Assembly (NCBI RefSeq): GCF_000346465.2
Contig: NC_034012.1
Location: forward strand, 7,711,689 to 7,775,688
Reading direction: 5' to 3'
Source: Prunus persica
Taxonomy: Eukaryota; Streptophyta; Magnoliopsida; Rosales; Rosaceae
DNA length: 64,000 nucleotides
Shown here: positions 13,302-26,974 of the stretch, piece after piece
Position numbering within the stretch: the stretch's first letter is position 1
How the letters are laid out: every line of letters begins with the position of its first letter
Notes under the pieces: generated by a model
Databases searched by the model: none
Seen by the model: the letters and a program-made list of their open reading frames with translations, nothing else
Told to the model about the DNA's origin: nothing
Program-made: the position numbers and the translations under genes

Positions 13302-14990
13302 AATATATGTTTTGTCTTAATTGACTTGGTAACTAAGCAACTAGGCTTAGAGTACTATTTTTGCTCCTTGGTCCTTGCTCAACTAACTAGGTTTTAATTT
13401 TGCCTTGTCTATATTGTCTTGTCTATACGCGTGGACTTGTTCTTATATATTGTTCTATTTTTCTCATGGCTGCTACATGCTATTTCTTTAAGTAGGTTCT
13501 TAACTTTTTTTTCCCCTTTAAAACCAGTAAATTCCTTTCTCTTAATCTTAATTATAATTAGGTTAAGTTGACCTCCATCCCTCCGTGTCGATGGCTGTAG
13601 TGACTGCTCCATCATTCTACTTTGTTTCTAATTTTTTATTGTTCTTCTGTATTTTAATGCATATAATTATTTTATAGCATTGTCTTACTCGCAAGCTATA
13701 TGTACTAATTAATCTTTTTTTGTGTGTGCTAAAGTTGTATTAATTAATCATTGCGGTGCACACATGACCTGGCATTAACAACATATTTTGCCTGATAGAA
13801 ATCTAATAGAAAGAAAAAAAAATCCTGCAAGTTGAGCATATACAAGTAGAATTTCCAAGATTCCGATCACACCTATATATATATATATATATATATATAT
13901 TTCATTAAGGGATCTTCAAATATCATCTCTACAAAAAATTACTTGAATCCGATATCATTTGACCACTCAATTGGATTATTGAAATTTTAGTACTTTCTTG
14001 AAGCACCGTGTTCATTGATTTTGTAGAGCACAATTGAATGTCGAAACGGTTTTTGATTTGTCTAATTTTTGGCAAGAATGATCTATAAATATTGACTTAA
14101 AAAATAAATGGTTTGGATTGTTGAAAGAAAAAAAAATCGTAGAGAACCCTAAAGGGTGTCCCTTAAATAAAACTATTTGAAGAATTCCTGGATAAAAAGG
14201 GACCATATATATATATATATATTTCTTTCTTTCTTTCTTTCTTTCTTTTGTTTGTTTGTTTTTGTTGGTTCTTTTCCTCTCTTTTTTTATAATTATCCTT
14301 TAGATCCTCTGAGAAATTATGTGAATTTCCGAAAATGATATAATATGAGCAAGTGATGTTTAGTGAATTAACTACAAAAGCCATCGATTTTTGAGGGTCG
14401 GAAATAAATTCTTGTCCACAATAGATTTCAGAATGATACATGATGGAGACAGTTTCATTTATTTTATTTTAGTTTAGTCTTAGAATAGCCGACAGTTTCA
14501 TTTATTTATTTAAATGTACATCTGTTTACATACTTCACAATAATATTATATCTTAATAAAGTGTATATAATAGTGAAAACAATTATGCATGATTTTATTA
14601 TATTTAAATCGAAACAATTATGCCGACCAGTTTATGATTTCATGTTTATATATTCATAAACTGGTCGAATTGAAATTTACTTCGATCCGTTTTTAGAGGG
14701 TGTAGGACCAAATGTCTCACTGCCACCGTACGGTGGCTGTTAGGCTTCTAGATTAATTCTTCGATTGACAATTTAATTAAATGGTAATTCGTGTCTTAAT
14801 ATGTCTAGGCTTCACGATTTCACGTCAAAAATAAGGTCAGAAACTCGTTGGCCATGGCAAAGTCAAGAGACTCAAAACCTATCATTTTCTAATAGGGGTC
14901 ATATCTTGTTTACGATACTATACAGATACTATACAAAGGAAGATATATACCATTCAATTTTTCATGTATAACATATTGAAGAGGACTAAG
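13302..14990. other. Spacer with simple repeats
   Basis: AT-rich spacer. It contains a (TA)n tract near 13874-13901 and a (TA)n(CTTT)n compound microsatellite at about 14204-14250. I see no gene. Confidence 0.6.
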
Positions 14991-15333
14991 GGCTAGTTTG
15001 ATATTGTTGTGCTGTGAAAATAATCGCTGTCAGATTTGCTGTGAGAGAAAACAGTTTGGCGTTCGGTAAACTTTTTGTTAAAAGTGTTGTTGGTACTAAT
15101 TCCTGCATAATCAAAAAATAATTCTTGCATAATCATTAAACTCAGCACCTCTTCGAAACTGATTCTCGCATAATTAGAAAATGAAAGCACATCATTAGCT
15201 GCTTTCCCTTATAGCTTTCTCTCACAACAATTTTTAATAATAAGTAATTTTCTCATAGTTTACCAAACGGATTGAGCTTCCCAAAAAATTTTAAAAATCA
15301 CTTATCACCCCAAATAAGCAATGCCAAACGGGC
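14991..15333. mobile_element. Short MITE with TIRs and ACTAAG flanks
   Basis: The left end reads ggctagtttgatattg. The right end, reverse complemented, reads gcccgtttggcattg. The element is flanked on both sides by the direct repeat ACTAAG (14985-14990 and 15334-15339). Size (343 bp), gggc-gtttgg termini and lack of coding sequence fit a non-autonomous DNA transposon, perhaps hAT-like. The flanks share six bases rather than eight. Confidence 0.75.
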
Positions 15334-16205
15334 ACTAAGATTCTCACCATGCTTCAAGCGAGTACATGAAATTCAACAATTTATTGTCTTGATCAACTAC
15401 GAAAGAAGATTCGAAATTGTACGACTTTTGTTTAATATTGGAAAAAAAAAATACCATTAGACCTTAAATATTTTATCATGTACTAAAACTACTTGGTCAA
15501 CAATTAATAGGCCCCATATCGTAAACTTACATACTTTAAGAATATTTATCATATTAGCATCAATATTTTTATCAAAAGGTACATGGTAAAAATGTGTCTT
15601 TTGAATTTAGAAAAGAGATATTTCGAATTTAAAATTTATTACGAAATCGAAAAGATAAAAAAGACTAGACTAAAGTTACTATAATAAGTTTATTGCCGAT
15701 TATTTAGGATAATTTTGACAATTCATCCCTTTGAAATGGGATTCAAATGTAAATCACCTCCTACTCTTCTAGAAATTCCTTTATCTATGTATTTTATATT
15801 GTAAATTTCACAGGAAAATGCAATTAATGCATGTGTTTCTTTGAAAACGGACAAAGAAAAATGATAAGGTCAATTCAATGGCCCGATGAAAAGGGAAGCA
15901 ATTATCTTAGATGGGTTTGTTTGTAGACTTTGGATTAGCAATATATTATTTTAGTAAGAATATGATAATCCATTTGTCCTAAATTCAAAAACACGTGGTT
16001 GAGTTGAGTGAATCCATCTATTTTGTCATTTTCGTTGTCTTCCACTTGTTATTCTACATGTTGGAAAACTTGGAATTTGGATCCAATCATATGGGTTTTG
16101 TTTGCGTATCTCACTCCCTAACTCCGTTAAGATGGGCACCAGTGTTTCTGTCGTTCAGTTTGTTTTATAAGACTGATATGTATTATGACCTAATCACATG
16201 CATAT

Positions 16206-16978
16206 CTAATTAGAGTTTTTCTATTTAAACCTCGTACTTTTCTATGTTCATCTTATTAAAAAGAAGTCATCTAATACTTAACCCTAATACATATATACAT
16301 ACATCCCACCACTCTTCATATTAAGTTGTAAGTATCTAAAGAGAACCTAGAGTGAACTTTTTTATGGTAACCGGAGTTGTGGGGTGTGGGGTGTGGGGTG
16401 TGAGTTGTAAAACTTTTCCCTAAAGATCTAATGTGTATCACAACAAATTCTGATATTCTAAGATTCTCATTTATGCATTTTTTTCTCTCTTGTAGACAAT
16501 CTAATGCTGAACATTATAAAGCTGTTGTTAAACAAGACAACAACCCTCCATATAGGAAATTTTGTGGATCATCCAAGAAGTTGGTTTTCTGTTGTTCATC
16601 TCTCACAAATGCAGAGAGGGTAAAGAGCTGCTTAGAGTGTTTGCTTTGTTCCTTGTTTCTTTCTTTTCCTTTAAGAAACTTAAATTGTCTGAAGAATTCC
16701 ATTACTCCTGGTTGGCTTGAACTGCAAGAATCTGTTTCTGGATTTGAAAGATTATCTAGACTTGCAGTTTTAGTGGGGTGTGGGGTGTGGCTGTGAGGTT
16801 GATGAGTTTTTTTGGGGGTGTGTGTGTTCTGATGGGTGTGTATTTAGGGGTAGTTTGGGAAGATAGTGCGGTTTGCTTAAAAATTTTGAAATTTTGAATT
16901 AGAAATTGGGGTGAACTTAGAATATGGGGTGAACAAAGAGAAGTATGGGTTTTAAATAGAAAAACTTTCTAATTATAG
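16206..16978. mobile_element. Inverted-repeat element containing GTGGG-type tandem repeats
   Basis: The left end ctaattagagtttttctat and the right end, reverse complemented (ataattagaaagtttttc), are imperfect inverted repeats. Similarity continues about 45 bases inward, to cttttctatgttca and cttctctttgttca. Inside are two clusters of a ggggtgt unit, near 16380-16405 and 16773-16795. A 121-codon open frame at 16431-16796 resembles nothing I recognise and is probably chance. The transposon class is unknown. Confidence 0.6.
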
Positions 16979-17577
16979 GGAATTAATCATTTTATCATGA
17001 AGAACGTAAACTAATTCTATACTGCCTCGTTTCATGTGCAATCAAGGCATAATATGGATATTCTTGTCTAACTTGGAGGATGACGAAAGACTATTCATAA
17101 GAGGTTGATGACTAAAACTTATCCCTCATAAATTAGCTTTGGAATCAATGGCCCGTTTAAGTTTAGTGATAATTTTGTCTTATAGTAAGTTGGAAGAAGT
17201 CTCAGGTCTAACTCATATGAATGTAAGGACAATATATATTTGTGATGAGTTTGATACCTCATTGTGATTGGACTTATTATGACAACGTGATTTTGTTGTG
17301 GGTGTATTATTTTGTTGTAAAAATATCTAAATATCCTATCGTTTTATAGTGTAATTTATCCTAAATTTCTAGAGCCAAACTAATGCATCTCATCGCCGTG
17401 AGATTCTCACGTTCTAATTTGCAATTTATCAATTGGGTAATGGAAGCAATTTTTAAGAACAAAGTGCTATAACGAGTTAAGAGTTCTATGGATCTCAAGA
17501 TCTTAATGTGCATGTTGAATACTATTTTGTACCTCCAGAAGTCTTTCATTAATTGGTCCGTTAATATATATTTTTCA

Positions 17578-17703
17578 GCATAAGTGATGGTCTAAATTAA
17601 AAGGGAGGAAGTTTCTCACATACAAACACAAATTGATGCCATGAGATTCAAACTTGAGAATTCTATTCTGCAAGTCAAGATCCTTTTTCATTGAGTTAGA
17701 CCA
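17578..17703 (-). mobile_element. tRNA-derived SINE, copy 2 (reverse)
   Basis: Read on the minus strand it gives aatgaaaaaggatcttgact, a B-box-like caagtttgaatctcat and the end tttagaccatcactta. This is the same family as 13161-13301. It lacks a long poly(A) tail. Confidence 0.7.
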
Positions 17704-18920
17704 TTTACAATTCATCCATTATTATTCTAACTAGAATCCAAGCAGTCCCCCATTTTGCACTTCCCCCCATCTTAATCTGCCCTTGAGTGTGGTTCTCGTT
17801 TTTGCCTTTTTTGGACTGGGATCTCTTCCATCCATAATAATTAATAGACGCTTTTGACCACATAAATATTGAAGCAAAATATATACTTCATAAATAAAAA
17901 AATTTGGAAAGCCGTGCAAATCATGGGCCACATTAACCTAGATAACACTGTGTGTCTCAATGATATAGAACTGCATAATTTTCATATGCAGATGTACAAA
18001 TAATTCAAATCCCTTGTGCCATCGAATTATAATTGATTTGTTTATACATAAAGGAAGCCTTTATGAGGACCGAAAATGTGATCTCCATATGTTCTTGGAC
18101 ACGCAAAACTTCTTTGCACAAATCAATAACCCACAAACTGTTGTGTGCCCTTTATGCAAGGTAATGTATATTATATGACAATTAATATTTGTATCCTACC
18201 ATCGCTTTCAAAAATGAAAATATTTGTATGAAACTTATGCAATAAGAAAAAAATGGGTCTTAATTGCACTTTTTAAAATGACTAAAAATTTACATACTGC
18301 GTGATGAGTGTTATAATCGTACAAATGTATTGTACAAGTTGATGTATGTGAGTTTTACTTTTTTTTTAAAAAAAACAAAATTGTACTTATCAATGTACTA
18401 TATGGATTGATGCATGTCGCAAAATTATGTTTGTTTATAGGTACAAATTTTTGTGTTTTGGTTTTACGGCATGCATAGGGACGGGGTTACTTTATCATGG
18501 GCTCTATTTCAACCTAATCGTTTTTGCGAGAAGGATGTAAGTTGATTGATCTGATGATCAAAGTGTAGAGTGGCTCGTCTAATCCTTTTGGCTTTTGCCT
18601 GATGCGATTATACTTTGTTACTTTGATATCAATAAATTTCTATCGGTTCAAAACCTAAAAAAAAACCTATAAATGTTTAACGTTTCTCTCTAGTTGTATC
18701 TGGCCTTGTTATGATGCCTTGAAATTCCTAAATGAGTTGAAGGGAGTGGATACATTACACATATATGGCACTGACTGAGACTATACATCTAACAACTGGT
18801 ATAGCAAGATAAAGTCGTAAACGGCGACCTAGAACCAAAATGGTTCAAGACTTCTGGCCTGCCAGAGTCAACCTTTATGACTTGACCTAATAAAACTAAG
18901 TTTTTATGACTTTCTTCACC
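17704..18920. other. Upstream spacer of the NAC gene
   Basis: AT-rich spacer with no gene I can support. The distal NAC promoter presumably lies here, but no element other than the TATA box is distinctive enough to name. Confidence 0.5.
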
Positions 18921-18928
18921 TTATAAAT
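18921..18928 (+). promoter_or_regulatory. Probable TATA box of the NAC gene
   Basis: ttataaat lies about 170 bases before the NAC start codon, a plausible distance for a TATA box plus a 5' leader of about 140 bases. No other strong TATA candidate sits in this interval. Confidence 0.45.
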
Positions 18929-19095
18929 AACACAAAGGCCTATGACCCTTCAGCTTAATTATCGAACCTTCTCTTGCACTTGCACCCATATTTCAAAACT
19001 GCTATAGACCATCGCTTCTGCACTGAGGTTACATAACAGAGCACAACAAAATTGATTGAGGAGCTAAGCTAGAGTTGGAAGAAGATCACAAAATC

Positions 19096-20967
19096 ATGGA
19101 CAGCAACTACACCAGCAGTAAGGATGATCATCAATATATTGATGAAGATGATGTTCAACTTCCAGGATTTCGGTTTCACCCGACAGATGAAGAACTTGTG
19201 GAGTTCTATCTTCACCGGAAGGTTGAGAAGAAAGCAATCAGCATAGAGCTCATCAAATCCATTGACATCTACAAGCATGATCCTTGGGATCTTCCAAGTA
19301 TGCATACATATATATATGTCCCTATAATGAATTTTTACTTTCCCATGAATTTTTACTTTCCCTCTTTTTTATTCTCTGGTATATCCTTAATTGGAAGAAG
19401 AAGGAGACAAGAAGATAGCTAGGGTTAAATTGCTTCAAAAACTCAAAGGATACTGAGCAAAAGTTGGCCTAGAATATATATTGGTTGCACTGGTTCCCAG
19501 TACTAGCTAGTTCTTTATTTCTAATTTAACTACTATATATAGTTTATACTATCAAGAAAAATTACTTTAGAATATAAAATATATGATCAGCAAACAATTT
19601 CTGTAACCCTTTTAGTTTTTCCATGTATTGCTATAAACCTAGCTCTACTATAAGTGCCGCAGCTAGCTCCAACTATAGATCTTGTTCTTACAAACATATG
19701 GGTCAATTAATTTGTGATTAACTTCAATATTATGTGTGTATGCGCAGAAGCGATAAATACAGCAGGAGAGAAGGAATGGTACTTCTTCTGCAAAAGAGGG
19801 AGAAAGTACAAGAACAGCATCAGACCCAACAGAGTTACAGGCTCTGGATTTTGGAAGGCAACTGGGATTGACAAGCCGATACATTCCCATGGAGGACAAG
19901 GCCATGCCTGCATTGGCCTCAAGAAAACATTGGTTTACTACCGTGGAAGTGCAGGCAAAGGCACCAAAACCGATTGGATGATGCACGAATTTCGCCTTCC
20001 CAATCCGGCCAGTTCTAATGAATACATTCACCGCAGCTCCAACACTAAGAACATCAGTAGTACTGATCCTCAACAAGAAGCTGTAAGTGAAAAATCTGCG
20101 TCCTAGTTTCCTATACCCTTTTATTTTTCAAATTAATTACAATTTTGTTCATGTGCGAAATGTCACTGTCTGATAAGATAAGATGCTTGCTAGGCTGTGA
20201 ATCCCTAAATTATTGTTCATTTTTTATTTTGCCTAAATACGTGTTCCAAATTCATAATCTAGCAACATAAAGAATTTGTCCGCCAATATAAGTCAGGCAT
20301 AAATTAAAAAACGTTTCTTATGCATTTCGCATCTCACATTAGTACTTTTCATAATTTATCAAGAAAGTACTAGGGCTAGCCAGGCTGAAATTAACCTTAA
20401 CCATAAACAAGTCATGATGTCAAAGTAAACTCATAATAATCCATGACCTACAGTAGCTAAATAAAATTTTCCTTTCCCATTTGACCATATATAAAGGCTT
20501 ATGTTCTGATGGATGCAATGGTTCACTTGTTTCAGGAAATATGGACATTATGCCGGATATTCAAGAGAAATGTCTCGTACAAAAAATATACAGCAGATTG
20601 TAGAGGGCTATCCGGAGCTAAACGCCATCCAATGGACACAGTGAGCTCCAAGAAATGCACAAGTGATCAAGATGACCTAGATCAGTCTAACAATTACATC
20701 AGTTTTGGTACTTCAGACAATATTATTTGCTACGAAGAGAAGAAGCCTGTTGTGAACCATACCAACATGAACAACTTCAATGGAAGCAACCAGCAGCTGC
20801 ATGCAGTAGGCCAGTTGAGCTCCAACATGCCTGCTACATATCCGTACATGGAGACTTTCTCAAACTTTTCGTATCAAGATCTTGAGAATGAGCTTTTGAA
20901 TGAGAACTGGGATGAGCTTAGATCCGCCGCCGTCCATCTTGCTTTTGATCCAACGTTTCTGGTGTAA
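19096..20967 (+). CDS. NAC transcription factor, JUB1/NAC042-like
   Basis: A nuclear DNA-binding regulator. Exons 19096-19297, 19748-20082 and 20536-20967 join in frame to 322 residues. The NAC domain begins near residue 20: [18 protein letters not shown] (subdomain A), [11 protein letters not shown] (B), [13 protein letters not shown] (C), [12 protein letters not shown] and [12 protein letters not shown] (D), WTLCRIFKR (E). The intron sites after subdomain B and before E match the usual NAC pattern. The stretch [18 protein letters not shown] is typical of the JUB1/NAC042 clade, regulators of stress and senescence; that placement is by recall. The C-terminal half is acidic and Asn/Ser-rich, as in activation domains. 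The start at 19096 is the first in-frame ATG; the open frame upstream has only a TTG. Confidence 0.93.
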
Positions 20968-21507
20968 ATGGAATAATTAATGTTGCAGTGGGGGAGTGCT
21001 AGAGTGTAGGAGTTCATGTTTTGACGAACTGATATATTTAATTTTATCTTGTTGCCTTGTTTATAAAATTTGGATGTATTCTAATATTGTATGAATTAAT
21101 TCCTACATATAGAATCTAGCGCACATGCAATCTGAGGGCTTTTGAGAAAATGTTGAAGGTCGTCAGGGGGGCTGCTGCAAATTAAAAGAGCCAGGTTGTT
21201 CATGTCGCTTGAAGCTTCAACATTTGGAAAACCTTTTTATATATATATTTTATTAATTCTTGGTTACATACATAAACGTGCAAGAACTCAATCTAAGGCT
21301 CAACTCAAGGTCTTATTTTATGTCGTTCAAGTACATCGAAGAAAATCAAACCTTACTAATTTAGGTCGTGTTAGCATGATTCATTTAAATTAGGCTCAGT
21401 TCAGCTGTGCTCTTGAATTATTTTATATGAAGACCCTGGGGAATTAAACTAGAACACATGCATAATTACTAGACATTATAAACATTAACAAGAACTGCCT
21501 CAAGCCA

Positions 21508-21653
21508 ATGGAGTTTCGCCCAATGAAAAAAGGCCTTGATTTGCATATCGAAGGTCTCAAGTTTGAATACCTCGACATCATAGTTGTGTAAGTATGTGTG
21601 AAAATTCCCTTTATATAATTTTAGACTATCACTTGTACTTTAAAAAAAAAAAA
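21508..21653 (+). mobile_element. tRNA-derived SINE, copy 3
   Basis: Blocks tttcgcccaatgaaaaaagg, caagtttgaatacctcga and tttagactatcacttgta, then an A tail, in the same order as the copy at 13161. It is inserted about 540 bases after the NAC stop. Confidence 0.7.
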
Positions 21654-22860
21654 CAAAGACTGTTTCAAACCCTCAATTCTTAAGCAAAAGTAAAACAAAA
21701 AATTTGGTGAGTAAATGAGTGTTGCATTGAAATTGCTAGACTCTATAATATAATTTGTGGGAACTTTTTTTATGAAAAACAAAAACAAAAACAAAAAATA
21801 TCTCATGAATGCATGAAGAGCAGATGATTATCCCACTTTAACGGTTTGTTTAGCTAGGGTTCTACGGCTCCCATCTCATCCTTATTGAGAATTGACATTT
21901 TAAACTAAAAAAAATTCAAGAACAAGAATGTGAAATATCAGTTGTATAGGATTCGTTGGATTAAGATCATCACATATATATATATATATGATCAGAAGTT
22001 ACTCTCATTAATATTTTTCAATTTTCGCCTATCGAGTTTCCTTAGAGCACAAAAAGAACAAGTACTCTTTCAAATTGCTTTGTAATTTAAATATACACAT
22101 AACGTTCGATTTTTTTCAATTTATTTCTTCAAATTGTTTCAACTATCTATTTACATGTACTATCTAATATTATCTAATGAAGAGGTGCTATACCTATATG
22201 GGTTCCATCTCTAGAAATATAAAGGGACATAAAATCGTCTCTATTGTCATTATACCAGTGTTTTCAGGAAGGAATAGCATAACGTCATATATTGCAAAAA
22301 TAAAGTACATAATCTACCATTAGGCACGAATGATAAGAAACAATGCTAAAATCACTCTACGATGATATAATATAAAAATGTGAGACCCATTGTAATAATT
22401 AGGCACGTAGATACATTTTTAGTGTCATATTAACAATAGGGGACCAAGTACGAACTCATAAAAGTCTCTAATACTACAATAAACACTATCTTCCATACCA
22501 ATAGAACACAAAGGGGATTGATAGAACTCAATGTCTTCTAATCGTTTACCTAGTATATATTTGAGAATTCAATAGATTCTAGATAAGTTTGATTCAATGA
22601 GTATTGAGAAGTGGACACACTTATTAGTAGCTTTAGACCCAAAACCAATTGAAAATCCATCTAAAACTCGCACTTCATTTTCGAAATCATATGTTTTGTT
22701 TCGGAACCGAATGAACAAAAAAGGGTGGCAAAAACACGAGGTTTGTTTTGTCAAGGCTTTGGGCTCACTTGTTCAAAATCCAATGAGTTTCAAGCCCAAA
22801 TGGAGTTCCATTTTCAACCCATTACCACTTACCAATCCAAACCCGAAGACCCACTGACCC
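21654..22860. other. Spacer between NAC and PGAP3-like genes
   Basis: AT-rich spacer with a (TA)n tract at about 21973-21989. The short open frames here resemble nothing recognisable. The last 200 bases may be PGAP3 promoter. Confidence 0.5.
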
Positions 22861-23331
22861 AAAAAGCAATGAGGAAGAATTGAAGAATTGCATACAAGCA
22901 GCAATTGAAGAATTGAACAAGTCACGGAGTGGACCAGACTGTTAATGTTGATGTGAAGAGGAAGAAGAAAGAGAGAGACGGAGGAGGAGGTCGCGTGGGT
23001 CTGGTGCTCCGGTGAGTTTCCTTTGCCGGATCTAAAACGATGTCGTTCCATTCCAGTAAAACTTGTATATGATGGTTTTTATTTGAAAGAAAAGATGTAT
23101 TTAGTAGAATTGACCACAAATGAAGCATTGAAGCAAAGCTTTTTTTAAGAACCCAGAAAATTATTCTGGGCTTTTAGACAAATTACATATGCAATTCTTG
23201 CCCGGATTGGTTTTTGTAATATTAGAAAAGATAACTGATGATGTATTGATATGCAATGGAGAAGTCAAGATCTTGCAATGGTCAAAGTTGAGAGCTTTAG
23301 ACGCTTAACCAATCTGTGATTTTATGTTCAG
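22861..23331 (+). other. Probable 5' UTR exon and 5' UTR intron of the PGAP3-like gene
   Basis: A purine-rich leader (gaggaagaagaaagagagag) runs to a GTGAGT donor at 23012. A polypyrimidine-poor but valid acceptor, ttatgttcag, ends at 23331, directly before the ATG. The intron would be 320 bp and the transcription start is not determined. Confidence 0.5.
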
Positions 23332-26300
23332 ATGTTAAAGCACTATTGGGTCGCTTTCTTTGTGGTGGTTTCATGGGTCGTCAACTTCAGAGTTTTAGAT
23401 GCCAGTGCTGGTGATGCTGATCCACTTTATAGGTAAGTGTTTTTTTCTTCTTTAGATATTTTCCTATAGCTTTGTACTGCTATTTCTCTAGCTTTCTTTG
23501 TGCTCTTTTGCCACAGCTACATGTATTGTTTTTGAGGTTTTTGTAATAATTCCTCATTGTTTTGCTTAAAAGACTCTATATTTTCACCTCTTACCGAGGT
23601 TTTCTGTAGCCTACTCAGGCTTTCTTGCCCTGAGTCAGCCAAAGGACTGAAATTTCAGCTGAAGGGCTATCTTGCTCCTCTTCACTTGAAGTTCAAATGG
23701 AAAGGGGCGGTTGTCATCCACACCACTCAAGAGTGTGGGGCCCACATTTGGATGCTCCCCATTCACTAGCAATTAGCGCTCCTTATTTGAAGTTCAATAT
23801 AGAGAGCATTCTTTTCCCTTGAGTTTTTGTGCTTGCAATTCTAGATGGTAACTCACTAATCAATAATTTGGTGGAAGAATTAATACACAATGAGGATTCT
23901 TTGCTTGAAAAAGCTGCTCATCAAACTAACTTACCAATCCTTTGTGTGACATAATTCTTATCGACACACTTGCAATTCTTTTTTCCTTTCTATTTCTATT
24001 GCTACAATGGCATTTCCCCTCCCTATTATTACCCAAGCTTTAGGGATCTTAAATCACGCCAACCTTAGGGACAGGGTACATGCCATCAGATCCATAGGTC
24101 CTTGACTGCATGCACTCTGGGTTGCTCGAATTACAATATATTTGCTTTTGGTCTTATAGTTACATACGGGTTACATGTTTGTAAACAAATTAAAATAGGA
24201 ACCTACTGAGTTTCTAAATGGGAAAAGTTGTATCTGAACTTTCCTTCCAAATTCTGGTCTTCAATAACCATAGCAAGTAGGCATGGAGCTTATATGTGAT
24301 TGCAGAACTAGCACCTAAATGTTCTTTTCATGTCAAATAAACAGCGTTATAACAATTATAGGGTTTTATACCATAGGTATTTATATCTTTGTAATCTGTG
24401 CTCTACATTCTGACAAAGTGCATTCTACATAATTATGTTGGAAAACCTTAGTGGTCTGAAAAATTAATGGAAACAGGGTTATGCCCTCTCAAGCATTTAA
24501 GAGCATCCTTGTAAGGAAATCTCAAAATTTTTTTGAATTTGTATTTACTATAAATCAATCACAATAACCATTCAATGAGGCTGCACAAGCCTGACTTAGG
24601 GTGATCAATCACCCATATGGAATACACAGATGAACATGCCATTTATATAGAGTTAGCTCACAACCTTTATTCACAAACAAAAACGAATCAAACAATTATT
24701 TGTTCATTAAGTAATGTACAAACATAGCAATCTTTTATCTTATGGAATAAATCTGTATCTTGCGTCTCCTTGTCAGCTGGCTAGCTAACAAATGTTAACA
24801 ATTAATTTTTGTTATGTGAACAGGCTTTCTTCATTTGTGTCACCTATGAATCAATAACCATGTGTGGTATGGTGTTTTTGTTAAAAAGTTCACCTATCAG
24901 CCCCGTTTTATAATGTTAAAATAGAGGAATTTCCCATTGCAACTGCTATCTATTTGGAACTATGTAAATTCTTAAAATTCCTCTCTTGAAGTTGCTTTTT
25001 GATAAGTACCTCTCTTGAAAGTAATCTGTAATAATTTGTTCATGGCTAAGTTGTATAAGTTCCTCGAGTGCAGATTCTTGTAATTTATTTGGTGGAATCA
25101 ACATTTTGGGCCATGTTGTAAAATGAATTAATTTTGGTCATTTTGCCTACACTTGTAACCTGTCATGTATATTTAACATTGTGAAGTTGGAATCTTTTTA
25201 TATAGTTAATTGCAATTTTAGGGCTTGTATAAAACAATGTGGAGAAACCGGATGTGTAGCGCAGAGATGCTTTCCACAGTGCAATTTCTCTTCTGACGGG
25301 GTCTCCGTTGATGGTCCATGGTACATGCAAGAACCTCTTTATATGCAGTGGAAACAATGGGATTGCCAAAGTGATTGCCGTTACTATTGTATGCTTGACA
25401 GAGAGAACAAAAGAGAAGCAACTGGTCATGATCCAGTCAAATATCATGGTAAATGGCCCTTCAAGCGTGTTTACGGGATCCAGGTTTGCTTTTTTGGGAG
25501 GCTATATGCCTTGGCCACATTTTCTTTTACAATAGCTTTAATGTTATCATGGTTTGTGCTATTTGACATGTTATCCATTTATTTAGGAGCCTGCTTCTGT
25601 AGCTTTCTCTGTGCTCAACCTTGCAATGCATTTCCATGGTTGGATATCCTTTTTCATCCTTTTATACTATAAGTTGCCTTTGAGACGGGATAAGAAGACA
25701 TACTATTACTTTGCCAGTTTGTGGCACATCTATGCTCTCTTATCATTTAACTCCTGGTTCTGGAGTGCTGTGTTCCATAGTAGGTAAGCTTTGCTCTTTC
25801 CTTCTGTATTTTTTCTGATGTGGGAATGAATATCTGCATGCTGTTTTCTGTTTTTATTAAGGTTATATCTTATTTATATGAAGTACATTGCAAGATATGT
25901 GTGCTTTTACTATGCTTTCAGACTCTCATTCTAGGTCCAAGGTTTAGTTGGGGTCATGGGCACTAAAACTTCAACGTTTGAAGGNNNNNNNNNNNNNNNN
26001 NNNNNNNNNNNNNNNNNNNNNNNNNNNNNNNNNNNNNNNNNNNNNNNNNNNNNNNNNNNNNNNNNNNNNNNNNNNNNNNNNNNNCTTGGGTACTCGCTCA
26101 TTCTGTCCATACTAAGAAGTTTTGATGTGAAGGATGATGCTGTCAGAGTGATGGTTGCTGCTCCACTGCTGGCTTTTGTAACCACCCACATATTGTATCT
26201 CAACTTTTACAAACTGGATTACGGTATGACCTTGTACTAATTTTTTTTTTCTTTTTCGTTAACATATATAGTTGGAGAGAGAGAGAGAGCAGTGACCTAT

Positions 26301-26974
26301 ATATAGTTTATTTACTTGAATAGCAGTGACCGTGGATCACATAGGTGCTACGCTACCTGTTACTCCAAGAATGTAAGCTAGTAGGAAGTGACAAGTGCTG
26401 GATGATATCTGTTTCTCAACATTCAAACTGACCATGCCCGTGAATTAATTTTTTATATTAGATGGAAAGTCTTTATATTGGACATGAAATATCTTGCTTT
26501 GATTTCACTATAGATCACTGATTATCCTAGAAAGTTGAAGTGTTAGGAAATGCATAATTTCCTTTATTTGGACAACTGATGGGTTGTCTTCTCTCTTTCT
26601 GTGACATAATTTCCTAGTTTTCATGATAACAATCTGACTTAATTAATCAACACATTGCAGGGTGGAACATGCAAGTTTGTGTTGTCATGGCAGTAGTACA
26701 ACTTCTTGTTTGGGCGATTTGGGCTGGTGTCACTCGCCATCCATCACGTTGGAAGCTGTGGCTGGTAGTAGTGGCAGGTGGCCTTGCAATGCTCCTAGAA
26801 ATTTATGATTTCCCTCCATATCAAGGGTTTGTGGATGCTCATGCGGCCTGGCACGCCACCACTATTCCCCTAACTTACGTTTGGTGGAGTTTCATCAGAG
26901 ATGATGCCGAGTTCCTAACCTCGAACCAAATGAAGAGGATGAAAACCTCTAACCTTGCAAAGAAGGCAAAATAG
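23332..26974 (+). CDS. PGAP3: PER1/PGAP3-like GPI-lipid remodelling membrane protein (interrupted by N gap)
   Basis: Known family members act in the ER/Golgi to remove a fatty acid from GPI anchors. Exons: 23332-23432, 25222-25483, 25587-25783, exon 4 partly lost in the gap and ending 26223, 26661-26974. If the missing 49 exon bases are taken from the second copy (36957-37005) the frame closes at 353 residues. The N-terminus is a hydrophobic signal peptide (WVAFFVVVSWVV, likely cut after DASA). A Cys-rich lumenal part follows (CIKQCGETGCVAQRC, CQSDCRYYC), then several membrane segments. The CREST-superfamily residues are visible: the Ser/His/Asp set in FNSWFWSAVFHSR and DVDLTEKLDY, and the HxxxH motif in DAHAAWHATT. 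The C-terminus is Lys-rich (NLAKKAK), possibly an ER-retrieval signal. The gap is the only defect. Confidence 0.92.
25985..26084. other. 100-N assembly gap in PGAP3 intron 3/exon 4
   Basis: Exactly 100 Ns, a placeholder length. The second copy of this locus (36841-37005) carries the sequence that belongs here, including a run of 17 Gs at 36863-36879, a likely cause of the break. Confidence 0.9.

Noticed and set aside
16431..16796. 121-codon open frame inside the inverted-repeat element
   Set aside because: No recognisable motif; it overlaps low-complexity gggtgt repeats and lies within a mobile-element-like structure.
19075..19422. NAC start at TTG upstream and read-through of the first exon
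   Set aside because: The upstream codon is TTG; the first ATG is 19096. The extension after 19297 is intron, since the GT donor and the next exon restore the NAC domain.
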